Positions 17,802 to 26,510 are shown, counted from the stretch's first letter. The stretch is DNA of 64,000 nt from Christensenellaceae bacterium (GCA_948890655.1 CAQTYU010000004.1:151951-215950), one strand, 5' to 3'. Made by a program: numbers and translations. Notes: generated by a model from the sequence alone, not told the origin.

Positions 17802-18964
17802 AAGTCATCAGATTTAACGAAGACGAGTATAATTACCCGTGCCTTTTGGTGCTGGGCTGTTTTGACGGATTGCATCTCGGTCATTCGGAACTACTGAAAA
17901 AAGCAAAGCTTCAAGCCAAGATTAACGGTCTTGATTTGGGCGTTATGATGTTCACGAACGGCAAAGAGGGTAAAGAAGGCAAGCAGCTTTACACCTTTGA
18001 AGAAAGAGTAAAATTTCTCGAAAGCTTTAGCGTGAAATTCGTTCTGAAAATCGACTACACTGATGAGTTCAAAAGAATCAAGCCCCTTGAATTTTTAAGC
18101 GTCCTCGAAGAGAAACTTAACGTCAAGGCATATATGAGCGGTAAGGACTTCCGTTTCGGCGAAGGCGCAAAAGGTAAATCTTCCACGTTAAAATCCTTTG
18201 CCGAAGACGAAGAGAACGGCGTTTGGTATATGTCCATCAAAGACTTTATGATTGACGACGAAAAGGTAAGCACTTCCCACATAAAAGAGCTTTTAAACGA
18301 AGGCAACGTAAAGAAAGCGGGGGAGCTTCTCGGCAGACATTATGCAATTTGCGGTGCGGTCACCCACGGCGCAGACAGAGGCGCGAAAGTCGTGGGTTTC
18401 CCCACGATGAATATAGCATATCCCGAAAACAAGCATGAAGTTAAAGAGGGCGTTTATAGCGTAAAGTGTTCAATAGGCGAGCGGATTTATTACGGTATTG
18501 CAAATTACGGCGGACGTCCTACGTTTGACGAACCGTCGCCTATTTTCGAGGTATACCTTGACGGGTTTGAAGGAACGAATTACGACGAGATTATAGCGGT
18601 AGAGTTTATAGATTATATTAGAGAAATCCATAAATTCGACAGCGCTGAAAGTTTAAATGCACAGCTTACGGAAGACATACTTCACGCAAGACGCGAAGCA
18701 GAGCTTGCCGCAGCATCGGAAGTTATCGACCCCGTTCCAGTTGCTTCACAGATACCCGTTGTTCAGGCATCGGTTGAATCAGCGCCTACGATGGGAGAAC
18801 AGACTGCGGATGCGCCTGCATCTGAAATTGAAGAGCAGTCCGCGACCGAATCTATGCCCGTTTCGAATGCTACAGATGAACCTGCTCCCGTGACGGAAGA
18901 GCAAGTCGCGACAGAGGAAGAGAAAGAAGAAGCGGCGACCACTGACGAGGCTGTAAGTGATTAA
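17795..18964 (+). CDS. ribF: Bifunctional riboflavin kinase/FAD synthetase with acidic C-terminal tail
   Basis: A 389-residue enzyme that converts riboflavin to FMN and FAD. The N-terminal adenylyltransferase has LGCFDGLHLGHSELL; the riboflavin kinase part has HGADRGAKVVGFPTMNI and GVYSVK. The usual protein ends near residue 305 (LTEDILHARREAE). Here about 80 extra residues follow, rich in Ala, Pro, Glu, Ser, Thr and Val with no predicted fold, resembling a disordered linker. The tail ends at the overlapping start of the endonuclease gene, so it is not a frameshift product that I can see. Confidence 0.94.
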   Translation: MLEVIRFNEDEYNYPCLLVLGCFDGLHLGHSELLKKAKLQAKINGLDLGVMMFTNGKEGKEGKQLYTFEERVKFLESFSVKFVLKIDYTDEFKRIKPLEFLSVLEEKLNVKAYMSGKDFRFGEGAKGKSSTLKSFAEDEENGVWYMSIKDFMIDDEKVSTSHIKELLNEGNVKKAGELLGRHYAICGAVTHGADRGAKVVGFPTMNIAYPENKHEVKEGVYSVKCSIGERIYYGIANYGGRPTFDEPSPIFEVYLDGFEGTNYDEIIAVEFIDYIREIHKFDSAESLNAQLTEDILHARREAELAAASEVIDPVPVASQIPVVQASVESAPTMGEQTADAPASEIEEQSATESMPVSNATDEPAPVTEEQVATEEEKEEAATTDEAVSD

Positions 18965-19802
18965 ATTCGGACCGAGCGGCAACTGCGAAGCGTTTTACGC
19001 CGCAGGCTATAAACACAGTGAACAGTCCGCGAAATTCGTTAAGGATTTAGGTCTTGACTGCTTTGAGTATTCCTTCGGTAAAGGCGTTATGCTGTCCGAA
19101 GGTAAAGCAATAAGCATAGGTGAAGCCTTTAAAGAGCAAGGCGTTGAGATAAGCGCACATGCACCGTATTTTATCAATTTTGCCAATCCTGCGGACGAAG
19201 CGGCGCAAAAATCGTACGGCTACGTTATGCAAAGCGCAAAATTTATTAAAATTATGGGCGGTGAAAGGGTAGTCTTTCACCCAGCAGCGCAGGGCAAAGC
19301 AACCCGTGAAGAAGCGGTTCGAAGAACTTCGGACAGGCTTAAAGTTCTGTGCGAATATATCTATCTGAACGGTTTTGAGGATATTAAATTTTGCCCCGAA
19401 ACCATGGGCAAGCTTGCGCAGATAGGTACGCTTGAAGAGATAGTTGAATTTTGCAAAATCGATAAATGCTTTCTTCCCGCGATTGATTTCGGACATATCA
19501 ACGCGAGGGAACAAGGCAGTTTAAAGACCGTTTCAGATTATAAGTCGCGCCTTGAATATATGATTGCAGAGCTCGGTTTTGACAGAGTTAAAAACTTCCA
19601 CGTTCATTTTTCCAAGATAATGTACGGCGGCAAAGGGGAGATAAAGCACCTTACCTTTGAAGACGCCGAGTACGGTCCGGAATTTGAACCGCTGGCGGTA
19701 GCTTTAAAAGAGCTGAAATTAGAACCGTATATCGTCAGTGAAAGCGCAGGTACGCAAGCCGAAGATGCGCTCGCAATGAAACGCATTTACGGGAATATTT
19801 AA
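18957..19802 (+). CDS. nfo: Endonuclease IV-type AP endonuclease (TIM barrel)
   Basis: A 281-residue protein of the Nfo family, which cleaves DNA 5' of abasic sites with a trinuclear zinc centre. Zinc-ligand motifs are visible: ISAHAPYFINFANP, VVFHPAAQG, CPETMGK, DFGHINARE and FHVHFSK. It starts with GTG, overlapping the ribF stop by 8 nt, and no better ATG exists. The length is typical. It is the last gene of the long operon; a new promoter follows at once. Confidence 0.9.
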   Translation: MIKFGPSGNCEAFYAAGYKHSEQSAKFVKDLGLDCFEYSFGKGVMLSEGKAISIGEAFKEQGVEISAHAPYFINFANPADEAAQKSYGYVMQSAKFIKIMGGERVVFHPAAQGKATREEAVRRTSDRLKVLCEYIYLNGFEDIKFCPETMGKLAQIGTLEEIVEFCKIDKCFLPAIDFGHINAREQGSLKTVSDYKSRLEYMIAELGFDRVKNFHVHFSKIMYGGKGEIKHLTFEDAEYGPEFEPLAVALKELKLEPYIVSESAGTQAEDALAMKRIYGNI

Positions 19803-19809
19803 AGTAAAG

Positions 19810-19838
19810 TTGACACTGACTTGTATTTTTGGTAAAAT
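19810..19838 (+). promoter_or_regulatory. SigA promoter of pepP; predicted leaderless
   Basis: TTGACA (19810-19815), 17-nt spacer, TAAAAT (19833-19838). The pepP ATG is at 19845, exactly 6 nt after the -10 hexamer, so the expected transcription start coincides with the A of the ATG. The only purine-rich sequence (AAGGG) is 1-2 nt from the ATG, too close to act as a ribosome site. Confidence 0.75.
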
Positions 19839-19844
19839 AAGGGT

Positions 19845-20894
19845 ATGAAAATAACCAACGCACTAAAAATTTTCAGCGCGGTAGGCGCGCAAGCGGTTTT
19901 AACCGAACAACCCGATTTAAGGCAATATCTTACCGGTTTGCAAACGTCCTTCGGATACGTGCTTAGCGATAATTGCGGCAATACCTTTTATACCGATACA
20001 CGATATTTAGAGGCGGCAACCGCCGCGCTTAAAGGTACTGATATTCAGGTAAAACAATTTCAAGGTCCGCTTGAAAATCTGTTAAAAGGCTATAAGGAAG
20101 TTGCGGTCTCACTTTCAAGGACGAGCTATCCCGAATACAAGCGCCTTGAAAATTTGGGATTGAAAATTGTTGACAGCGAAAAAGCGTTTATCGAAGCAAT
20201 GTCTGTAAAACAGCAATACGAGCTGGATTTAATCAAGAAAGCGTGTGAAATAGCTGATAAAGCGTTCACGGTGCTTCTTGACAGAATTAAAGAGGGTATG
20301 AGCGAGAATGAAGTCGCTGCGGAGCTTGAATATCTTATGCGCAAGCTCGGCGCAAGCGGTACGAGCTTCGATACTATAGTTGCCTTCGGTAAAAATTCAA
20401 GCGTTCCCCACCACGAAACGGGGAATACGCAGCTCACGTTCGGCGACGTTATCCTTATTGATTTCGGTTGCAAGGTCGGCGGGTACTGTTCGGACTGTAC
20501 GCGCACGGTCCTGTTCGGCAACGACAACAAGCACGGCGAATTTATAAAAGTTTACGACCGCGTTTTAAAGGCGCATATGCTCGTCAAAGAAAACGTTACC
20601 GACGGCATGACAGGCAAAGAGGGCGACGCGTTTGCGCGCGGTTATCTCAAAAAATACGGTTTGGACAAGTATTTCACTCATTCTTTGGGGCACGGTATAG
20701 GTATAAATGTTCACGAGCATCCCTATCTTTCACCCAAAAGCGAACATGTTCTTAAAAACGGAATGGTGTTTTCGGACGAACCCGGAGTATATTTCGAGGG
20801 CGATTTCGGAATAAGAATAGAGGATACCGTAACTTTAAAAGACGGAAAAGTTATAAGCTTAACCAATACGGATAAAAGTTTAACTATTATATAA
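19845..20894 (+). CDS. pepP: M24-family Xaa-Pro aminopeptidase
   Basis: A 349-residue metallopeptidase that removes N-terminal residues before proline. The N-terminal creatinase-like domain covers about 1-125. The catalytic pita-bread domain has the metal ligands in VILIDFGCKVGGYCSDCTR, the SLGHGIGINVHEHP block, and the Glu pair in FSDEPGVYF and GIRIEDT. It is commonly found just before efp, as here. It has its own promoter and a predicted leaderless start. Confidence 0.94.
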   Translation: MKITNALKIFSAVGAQAVLTEQPDLRQYLTGLQTSFGYVLSDNCGNTFYTDTRYLEAATAALKGTDIQVKQFQGPLENLLKGYKEVAVSLSRTSYPEYKRLENLGLKIVDSEKAFIEAMSVKQQYELDLIKKACEIADKAFTVLLDRIKEGMSENEVAAELEYLMRKLGASGTSFDTIVAFGKNSSVPHHETGNTQLTFGDVILIDFGCKVGGYCSDCTRTVLFGNDNKHGEFIKVYDRVLKAHMLVKENVTDGMTGKEGDAFARGYLKKYGLDKYFTHSLGHGIGINVHEHPYLSPKSEHVLKNGMVFSDEPGVYFEGDFGIRIEDTVTLKDGKVISLTNTDKSLTII

Positions 20895-20927
20895 GTATAT
20901 AAGTCAAAAATTAAGGAGAATATATTT

Positions 20928-21503
20928 ATGGCATCAATTTTAGCAGGCGACATCAGAAAGGGTTCTACGTTTGAGTATAACGGCAAGGGTGTTTATACCG
21001 TAACGGAGTTCCAGCACGTTAAACCTGGCAAAGGCGCGGCTTTCGTAAGGGCTACGATTAAAAACGTAGTTACGGGTCAGGTTCTTTCGGATATAACTTT
21101 CAACCCCACCGCAAAGCTTGAAACCGCACAGGTTGAAACGAGAAAGATGTCCTATTCTTATACCGACGGCGAGTTCTATTACTTCATGGACCCCGACACC
21201 TTCGATATGATTACTTTGAACCTTTCACAGGTTGAGGACGCGCTCAAATACATCAAGGAGAACGACGTGGTAACCGTTAAGTCTTTGAACGGCAATGCAT
21301 TCTCGGTTGAACCCGAAAACTTCGTAGAACTCAGAATTACCGAGTGCGAACCGGGTGTTAAGGGAAACACCGCAACCAACGCAATGAAGAATGCAGTGGT
21401 TGAAACGGGCGCAACCGTTCAAGTTCCTATGTTCGTTGAAGAGGGCGAGGTTATAAGAATCGACACCCGTACCGGCGAATATATGTCGAGAGTAGGAAAA
21501 TAA
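20928..21503 (+). CDS. efp: Elongation factor P
   Basis: A 191-residue factor that relieves ribosome stalling at polyproline. The conserved loop at the domain I tip reads VKPGKGAAFVR, with Lys in the usual modified position. The C-terminal OB domains end with VPMFVEEGEVIRIDTRTGEYMSR. A strong AAGGAG precedes the ATG. dtd starts at the stop codon. No modification enzymes are seen nearby. Confidence 0.97.
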   Translation: MASILAGDIRKGSTFEYNGKGVYTVTEFQHVKPGKGAAFVRATIKNVVTGQVLSDITFNPTAKLETAQVETRKMSYSYTDGEFYYFMDPDTFDMITLNLSQVEDALKYIKENDVVTVKSLNGNAFSVEPENFVELRITECEPGVKGNTATNAMKNAVVETGATVQVPMFVEEGEVIRIDTRTGEYMSRVGK

Positions 21504-21940
21504 TGCGTGCCGTAATCCAGCGGGTTAGAAAAACTACGCTGTCAGTTGACGGTATTCAAATTTCCGAAATTCCGTTCGGGCTTGTCGTTTATCTCGGCGT
21601 AAAGGTTGGCGATACGGAAAAAAACGCACAGGCAATGGCTAAAAAGATAGCAGCGCTGCGCATTTTTGAAGACGGCAACGGTAAAATGAATTTATCTGTA
21701 AAGGAAGTATACGGGGAAATTTTACTCGTTTCTCAGTTTACTCTTTTAGGCGATTGCTCTCACGGCAACCGTCCTAGTTTTGTCGAGGCAGAACGCCCCG
21801 AAAGAGCAAACTCGTTGTACGAATATACGGCAACGCTTTTGCGTGAATGCGGGATTGCGGTAAAGCAAGGCGTGTTCGGCGCCGATATGAAAATTCAGCA
21901 ATTCAACGACGGTCCTGTAACGATAATTTACGAAACTTAA
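21503..21940 (+). CDS. dtd: D-aminoacyl-tRNA deacylase
   Basis: A 145-residue proofreading enzyme that hydrolyses D-aminoacyl-tRNA. The MRAVIQRV start and the two active-site motifs SQFTLLGD and NDGPVTI are intact. The start overlaps the efp stop by 1 nt (TAATG). A compact hairpin terminator follows, so the pepP-efp-dtd unit ends here. Confidence 0.96.
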   Translation: MRAVIQRVRKTTLSVDGIQISEIPFGLVVYLGVKVGDTEKNAQAMAKKIAALRIFEDGNGKMNLSVKEVYGEILLVSQFTLLGDCSHGNRPSFVEAERPERANSLYEYTATLLRECGIAVKQGVFGADMKIQQFNDGPVTIIYET

Positions 21941-21945
21941 AAAAT

Positions 21946-21975
21946 ATAGGGCGAAAAATTTCGCCCTATTTAATT
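21946..21975 (+). terminator. Terminator after dtd
   Basis: ATAGGGCGAAA pairs with TTTCGCCCTAT in an 11-bp stem with a very short loop, followed by a T-rich stretch. It ends 10 nt before the next ATG. Confidence 0.6.
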
Positions 21976-21982
21976 TATTGAA

Positions 21983-22516
21983 ATGAACTTTTTTAAACAT
22001 TTAAAAACGGTAATCCGACACAGGCGCGCCGTAAGAAAGCTTTGTTTTAAATGCGGGCTTATCCGCCAAGGTCTCACACACGACTTGTCAAAATTCAGCC
22101 GAGCGGAATTTAAAGCGGGAGTAAAATATTATCAGGGCAACCGTAGCCCCCAAGCGAAGGAGAGGGAAGTTTTAGGCTTTTCCGCCGCGTGGCTACACCA
22201 TAAAGGAAGAAACAAACACCACGCAGAATACTGGACTGACAGCGGAGGTGTGGGAGCAATGAGCCCTGTAGTAATGCCTGCAAAATACTTTGCCGAAATG
22301 GTTTGTGACAGAATTGCTGCAAGTAAAATTTATAAAGGCAAAAATTATAACGACGGTTGCCCATTGGAGTATTTTCACTGTCGGCGTGACAGCGTGGTTA
22401 TGCACCCTGCCACCGCCGAAAGACTTAAATATTTTCTGATGATGCTAAAAGATGAGGGCGAGGAAAAGACGTTAAAAGAACTTAAAAAATTTGTAAAAGA
22501 AAATAATAAGAAATAG
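21983..22516 (+). CDS. DUF5662-type protein of unknown function
   Basis: A 177-residue protein I recognise as the DUF5662 type from its HD-like block LTHDLSKFSRAEF, the LHHKGRNKHHAEYW block and the PAKYFAEMVCDRIAASKIY helix. The His/Asp-rich motifs suggest a metal-binding helical fold, but no reaction is established. It starts right after the dtd terminator without a clear ribosome site and ends in a bidirectional terminator. Confidence 0.7.
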   Translation: MNFFKHLKTVIRHRRAVRKLCFKCGLIRQGLTHDLSKFSRAEFKAGVKYYQGNRSPQAKEREVLGFSAAWLHHKGRNKHHAEYWTDSGGVGAMSPVVMPAKYFAEMVCDRIAASKIYKGKNYNDGCPLEYFHCRRDSVVMHPATAERLKYFLMMLKDEGEEKTLKELKKFVKENNKK

Positions 22517-22519
22517 TAT

Positions 22520-22551
22520 AAAGACGCGCGGTAATTTTGCCGCGCGTCTTT
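22520..22551. terminator. Bidirectional terminator
   Basis: AAAGACGCGCGG pairs with CCGCGCGTCTTT (12 bp), lying between the convergent DUF5662 and ferritin-like genes. T-tails are available on both strands. Confidence 0.75.
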
Positions 22552-22592
22552 ATAACTTAATTATTCTCGACTGTAACGAATTAAGGAAACCT

Positions 22593-23846
22593 TTATTTTG
22601 TTCTTGCAACGTACACGTTATCGGATTTGCGGTTTCTCAGCTCTTTTACAGGGTGTTCCTTATCCTGATAGCGGTAGTCCTGCCCAAGTCTTTCGATTGC
22701 CTTTTGTATAACGAGGTGCGAAGGGTTCCTGTCGGGGTCGCCTGACATAAAGTTCTGATAATCGAAATATCTGTGTTCGTCAGGCAACTTCTTAACTTCT
22801 TTATAACCGTCAACTTTTACCGTGTTGTCTGCGGTGAGATTGATGGTTTCCGCAAGCACCTTTCTTATATATTCCTTGTTGCCGCCGAGCTTTAAAAGTT
22901 GAGGAAATTCGCCCGTGCCGCATACGCTTTCAAAAGTTTTATTCTCATACTTTTTCAAAAGCTTTGCCGCAGTCTTTAAGTGCGAAACTTCCATTTTGAA
23001 GTGCTCCGCCCAAATCTTCTTTATATAGTCCACGCTTTCGTCCTGCATAGCGGAGTAGTACAGCCAACACTCGCAGTATTCATGCATAACCCACTGTTCC
23101 AGCCAGGAAAGATTAGGGTCCTTCAAACTTTCATATTGGGAAACATGCGCTTCTTCAATCATAGCTATTTCCGCATAAAGCTTTCTGCCCAAATCGTTCT
23201 TGTACCACTGCGCAATGTTCATATAATAGTTCATTGTTTGCTGCTCGGCAGCCGTTATAGTGCTTGCAACCAGCTTTGAATAAAGGTCAGCCTTTTCTGC
23301 AACCATATGCTTTTTTATGTCGTCCGCAGGGTAGCGGTGTTCGGCAACGGTGGGGCGTCCGGGCATAATTTCGGTATACTTGCCAACGAGCGTATCCGCG
23401 TCCTCACCCTTGTCGGTTTTAAGAAGATTTGCAAAGCGATAAAGGTGGTCGAAGTCTTCCAAAAGCGCAAAGTTCAACGCTTTTATGTTCGTTTCATCCT
23501 TATCGTGACGGGCAAGTACGGCGGTTAAGTCTATTGCAAGCTGTTCATACGCGATAGTCGTTTCAAGAATGCTTTCGTTAATGGGCTTTAAACAGCTTAT
23601 ACGCTTTTGCTGTTGCTGTTCCTGTCTGCGAACGACTGCAAGCGCAGAAAGAATTTCAGGCTCGTCGCAGTGCCTTGCAAACTGATGCATAAACCACGCC
23701 GATTCAAATTCAGTGCCGTTCATAAGGATAACGCGAGTTTTTGTGTAGGGGGAAGTCTTAAGCTTGTTATAGCTTTTGGGATACATTTTTTTCAAAGGTA
23801 GAAAGTTGTTTTCAAGTGATTTTGATTTTTCTTTAATAGGGTTCAT
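22593..23846 (-). CDS. Ferritin-like di-metal four-helix protein, two-part
   Basis: A 417-residue, mainly helical protein. Metal-binding candidates occur in two halves: AYEQLAIDL and LLEDFDHLYRF in the first, IAMIEEAHVSQYE (E-E-x-H), HEYCECWLYY and EHFKMEVSHL in the second. This pattern fits ferritin/rubrerythrin-like di-iron bundles, perhaps duplicated. The exact family and reaction are unknown to me. An ATG 27 nt upstream is in frame, but GGAGG lies 6 nt before the ATG used here. It may serve in oxygen or peroxide protection; that is inference. Confidence 0.7.
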   Translation of the reverse strand: MNPIKEKSKSLENNFLPLKKMYPKSYNKLKTSPYTKTRVILMNGTEFESAWFMHQFARHCDEPEILSALAVVRRQEQQQQKRISCLKPINESILETTIAYEQLAIDLTAVLARHDKDETNIKALNFALLEDFDHLYRFANLLKTDKGEDADTLVGKYTEIMPGRPTVAEHRYPADDIKKHMVAEKADLYSKLVASTITAAEQQTMNYYMNIAQWYKNDLGRKLYAEIAMIEEAHVSQYESLKDPNLSWLEQWVMHEYCECWLYYSAMQDESVDYIKKIWAEHFKMEVSHLKTAAKLLKKYENKTFESVCGTGEFPQLLKLGGNKEYIRKVLAETINLTADNTVKVDGYKEVKKLPDEHRYFDYQNFMSGDPDRNPSHLVIQKAIERLGQDYRYQDKEHPVKELRNRKSDNVYVARTK

Positions 23847-23899
23847 AATATCCTCCGAAAAGGTTTTTCCCATTTAAGAAAATTTTTAAACAAAATAAA

Positions 23900-23929
23900 A
23901 AGATTTCCGCAGATTACTGCGGAAATCTT
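23900..23929 (-). terminator. Terminator of the lipoprotein pseudogene
   Basis: A 13-bp stem (AAGATTTCCGCAG / CTGCGGAAATCTT) with a 4-nt loop, followed on the minus strand by TTTTATTTTG. The pseudogene stop codon lies inside the loop. Confidence 0.65.
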
Positions 23930-24453
23930 GCCGAACGTATTTTCGTCCAATTATAAATAACGTATAAATCTTTACCTTGATTGCCGTACGAATAAGAAAT
24001 AGCTCCACCGTCATAGTCGCTACTTTGATTACTAGTGGGCGGTTCAACTATATATCCGCTATCCTCGCCGTCAATTAGTAATTTATAACCGTAATAGCCC
24101 TCGTCGCGCGGTACAAGCGAATAATTATATTCTGTTACAGAGTCGGCATTGACTGAAATTTTTAATCCTGCGGGAGTAAGGTATGGTTTATCGAACCGTG
24201 AACCGTCATTTTGCCGTTTTTAAGTTCTATATAAAACTTGGAAAAATCAACTTCCCCGCCGACGACGTTGGGGTAAAGCCCCGTATCTTCGTCTTTCTTA
24301 TCGAACGCGCACATCGGATACCCGGGTAATTGACCCGTTCCGTCGTGGAAGTAATAAATACCTTCGCAGCTTTTTTATCGTCGTTGCAGCCTGTGAAAGC
24401 GAAAATACATACGCAAGATATTACGGCAAAACAAAAGACAATAATTTTTTCAT
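23914..24453 (-). pseudogene. Frameshifted secreted lipoprotein
   Basis: Reading the minus strand, TAAGGAG and ATG (24453) start a lipoprotein gene that needs three frame changes to stay open. The first follows the poly-A run after the start and brings in a signal peptide and lipobox (CIFAFTGCNDD). The second lies before GIYYFHDGTGQLPGYP. The third lies before FDKPYLTPAGLKISVN. The last segment ends with YNWTKIRSARFPQ. Conserved reading in three successive frames indicates a recently broken gene, or base errors in homopolymers. I do not recognise the protein family. Confidence 0.75.
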
Positions 24454-24478
24454 AACTTTATCTCCTTATAAAATTTAT

Positions 24479-24521
24479 GCCGTTCATTGAACGGCATAAA
24501 AGTGAAGCAGGTGACGGGAGT
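24479..24521 (-). repeat. Duplicated 3' end of tRNA-Gly (copy A)
   Basis: A 43-bp segment matches 24607-24649 at 40 of 43 positions. Copy B contains the 3' end of tRNA-Gly and its downstream hairpin (GCCGTTCA-type). The copies stand about 128 bp apart. Such duplicated tRNA 3' ends are typical scars of integration at a tRNA gene. Confidence 0.6.
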
Positions 24522-24630
24522 TTGCCGTTTCCCTTCGGGAGCCTCGGCAAAGCGTCGCTACGCTCGCGCGAACCCTGTGGGTCCTCCTCCCGTAAATAAA
24601 TATGTTGCCGCTCATAGAACGGCATAAAAG

Positions 24631-24705
24631 TGGAGCAGGTGACGGGAGTCGGACCCGCCGAAATCAGCTTGGGAAGCTGACGCCATACCGCTAGGCGACA
24701 CCTGC
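24631..24705 (-). tRNA. tRNA-Gly (anticodon CCC)
   Basis: The minus strand folds into a cloverleaf: acceptor GCAGGTG/CACCTGC, anticodon stem TCAGC/GCTGA with loop TTCCCAA (anticodon CCC, Gly), T arm GGCGGGTCCGACTCCCGTC, and an encoded CCA. All stems pair. Confidence 0.93.
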
Positions 24706-24728
24706 AAAAATATATTGAATTGTAACCC

Positions 24729-24823
24729 GAGGTGACGGTAGTACCGTGTTGCACACGGTGGCATATGCACGACCCGCCGAAACAACCTTGAAGAAGTTAC
24801 GCCGTATCATTAGCGACATCTGC
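24729..24823 (-). pseudogene. tRNA-Gly-derived pseudo-tRNA with hairpin insertion in the T arm
   Basis: The 5' half aligns with the neighbouring tRNA-Gly (acceptor GCAGATG, D arm, anticodon-like loop TCTTCAA lacking U33). The T arm is interrupted by about 24 nt containing a perfect 7-bp palindrome (ACCGTGT-TGC-ACACGGT at 24743-24759) and GCATATGC. The acceptor closes poorly and CCA is absent. It cannot be a normal tRNA. Confidence 0.75.
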
Positions 24824-24895
24824 AAAATTTTAACAAAACAAATATATCATATCGGTATTTTAAAGTCAAATAAAAATTTTAGCAAAAAAAGAAAT

Positions 24896-24929
24896 AAACC
24901 GAGGAACGACAAAAGCCGTTTCTCGGTTT
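24896..24929 (-). terminator. Terminator of the serine recombinase gene
   Basis: AAACCGAGGAACG pairs with CGTTTCTCGGTTT (one mismatch); the minus-strand product is followed by a T-rich run. It overlaps the last codon of the recombinase. Confidence 0.65.
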
Positions 24930-26469
24930 ATGGTTGACTATGCGCGACTGTGTTTGAACACTTTTTTATATGCTCGATTAGTTCGTTTGTTTCGTCCAGC
25001 CGTATTTTTTCAATGTTCTTGTCAACGCCAAAATCAAGATAGCCGACAGTCTTTACTGTTTCGTCGTCGTAGATGTAAACCATAAAAACAAGATTATCAA
25101 TGATTTGCTTTTGATATTCCTTGTCGGCGGGGTCGCCTTTCAGTAGTTCGGCAATAAATGCCAAAATGTCTTTAACTGTAAAACTGTGTCCGCGCTCTAA
25201 TAAAATTCGTGATTTAGTTGCTTGCAAGTCTGCGAGTAATTTTTCATAGTCTGTCATTTTTCTTTCAATGTTTGCGCGGAGTAGTGGGCTTTTTGCCTCT
25301 ATAAAAGCGTTTGTTAAATCGTCTACTTGTGTTTGTGCTTGCCGTATGCGCGTTTCAATGCTTTTTATTCCGTCGTCGCCCGTGCGCCGTTCATAATAGG
25401 CTATTGTTTCCCGTGCGGCTTTCTCGGCGTTTTTCTTGTCGCTTAAAAAGTCATAGACTTGTTGTGTAACGCGCTTTTCCAAATTGTCCTTGCCCTCGCG
25501 CGATTTTTCACATTCGCCTTTGTTCTTACGCTTGCAAACATAGTAATAGTGTTTCTTGCCGCTTTTGCCTGTGCCGCCGCCCGCTACCATAGCAGTGCCG
25601 CAATGCCCGCAATACAATTTGCCCGTAAGCAAATACGGCTCTACCGCTGAATTTGCGCCCGCTAAAATTTTGTTACTGGCAAGGCGTTTCTGAACCTCTT
25701 CAAAAAGCACTTCGTCAATAATGGCGGGGTATTGGTTGGTGCAAAGTCTTTTGCCTAAATAGAATTTACCCGTGTATTTGCTGTTAGTCAACCACCTATC
25801 GAATGTTCTGCTATTATATGGGTTTCCGTTTATCCGTTCGCCCTGAGCGTTGAGTGCGGCGGCGATTTCCGTTTTTGTTCTTCCTTTGCTGTAATCAGTG
25901 AAAACGTAACGGACGATTTTCGCTTGTTGCTCGTCTATTGCAACTTTATGTAAAGTGCCTTTTTTGCCCTTGCGGTCGGTGTCTATAAACTTATAGCCGA
26001 AAATAAGTTTACAGCCCGTATAAGTGCCGTTTTCAACGCAAGTATCAATGCCGTTAAGTATGCGCTTTGACAGTCGCTTGCTGTATTTCTCGTCGTTCCA
26101 CTCCAAAAACATTTCATAGAACTCGCCGCCCTCGTCGTCGCTGATGGGTTGTGTCGCCGAAATAACGCGAATATCGAATTTCTGTTTGAGCATTTCTTTA
26201 TACATAACGCTGTCGCGGCGGTTGCGGGCGAACCTATCAAACATATAAACTATGATTGACTGAAACGCGCCGCTGTCGGCATCTCTAATCATACGTTGAA
26301 AAGAGGGGCGGCTGTCGTTCGTTCCCGTGCGTGCCTTGTCTGAATAGGCGTTAATGACATTATAGCCTTGACTTTCGGCAAACTCGCGGCAAACGCGAAT
26401 TTGTCCGTCTATCGACATTTCATTTTGTCCGTGTGAACTGAAACGGGCATAGATAACTGCATTTTTCAT
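24928..26469 (-). CDS. Large serine recombinase (site-specific integrase)
   Basis: A 513-residue protein that inserts and excises its element. The N-terminal resolvase domain has YARFSSHGQ with the nucleophile Ser11 (Y-x-R-x-S) and FDRFARNRRD. A recombinase domain follows (about 160-260, IFGYKF, GRTKTEIAAALN). Then comes the zinc ribbon (CGHCG ... CKRKNKGEC) and a coiled coil near 370-440. The length fits the large serine integrase class. A good AAGGAG precedes the ATG. It sits at the left end of E1. Confidence 0.95.
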   Translation of the reverse strand: MKNAVIYARFSSHGQNEMSIDGQIRVCREFAESQGYNVINAYSDKARTGTNDSRPSFQRMIRDADSGAFQSIIVYMFDRFARNRRDSVMYKEMLKQKFDIRVISATQPISDDEGGEFYEMFLEWNDEKYSKRLSKRILNGIDTCVENGTYTGCKLIFGYKFIDTDRKGKKGTLHKVAIDEQQAKIVRYVFTDYSKGRTKTEIAAALNAQGERINGNPYNSRTFDRWLTNSKYTGKFYLGKRLCTNQYPAIIDEVLFEEVQKRLASNKILAGANSAVEPYLLTGKLYCGHCGTAMVAGGGTGKSGKKHYYYVCKRKNKGECEKSREGKDNLEKRVTQQVYDFLSDKKNAEKAARETIAYYERRTGDDGIKSIETRIRQAQTQVDDLTNAFIEAKSPLLRANIERKMTDYEKLLADLQATKSRILLERGHSFTVKDILAFIAELLKGDPADKEYQKQIIDNLVFMVYIYDDETVKTVGYLDFGVDKNIEKIRLDETNELIEHIKKCSNTVAHSQP

Positions 26470-26510
26470 TGTGTGATACTCCTTTGCGCGGGGTGCGCCT
26501 TAAAAAATTT

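Noticed and set aside
24729..24823. Functional tRNA-Glu (TTC)
   Set aside because: U33 is replaced by C, the T arm is split by a palindromic insertion, and the acceptor and CCA are defective.
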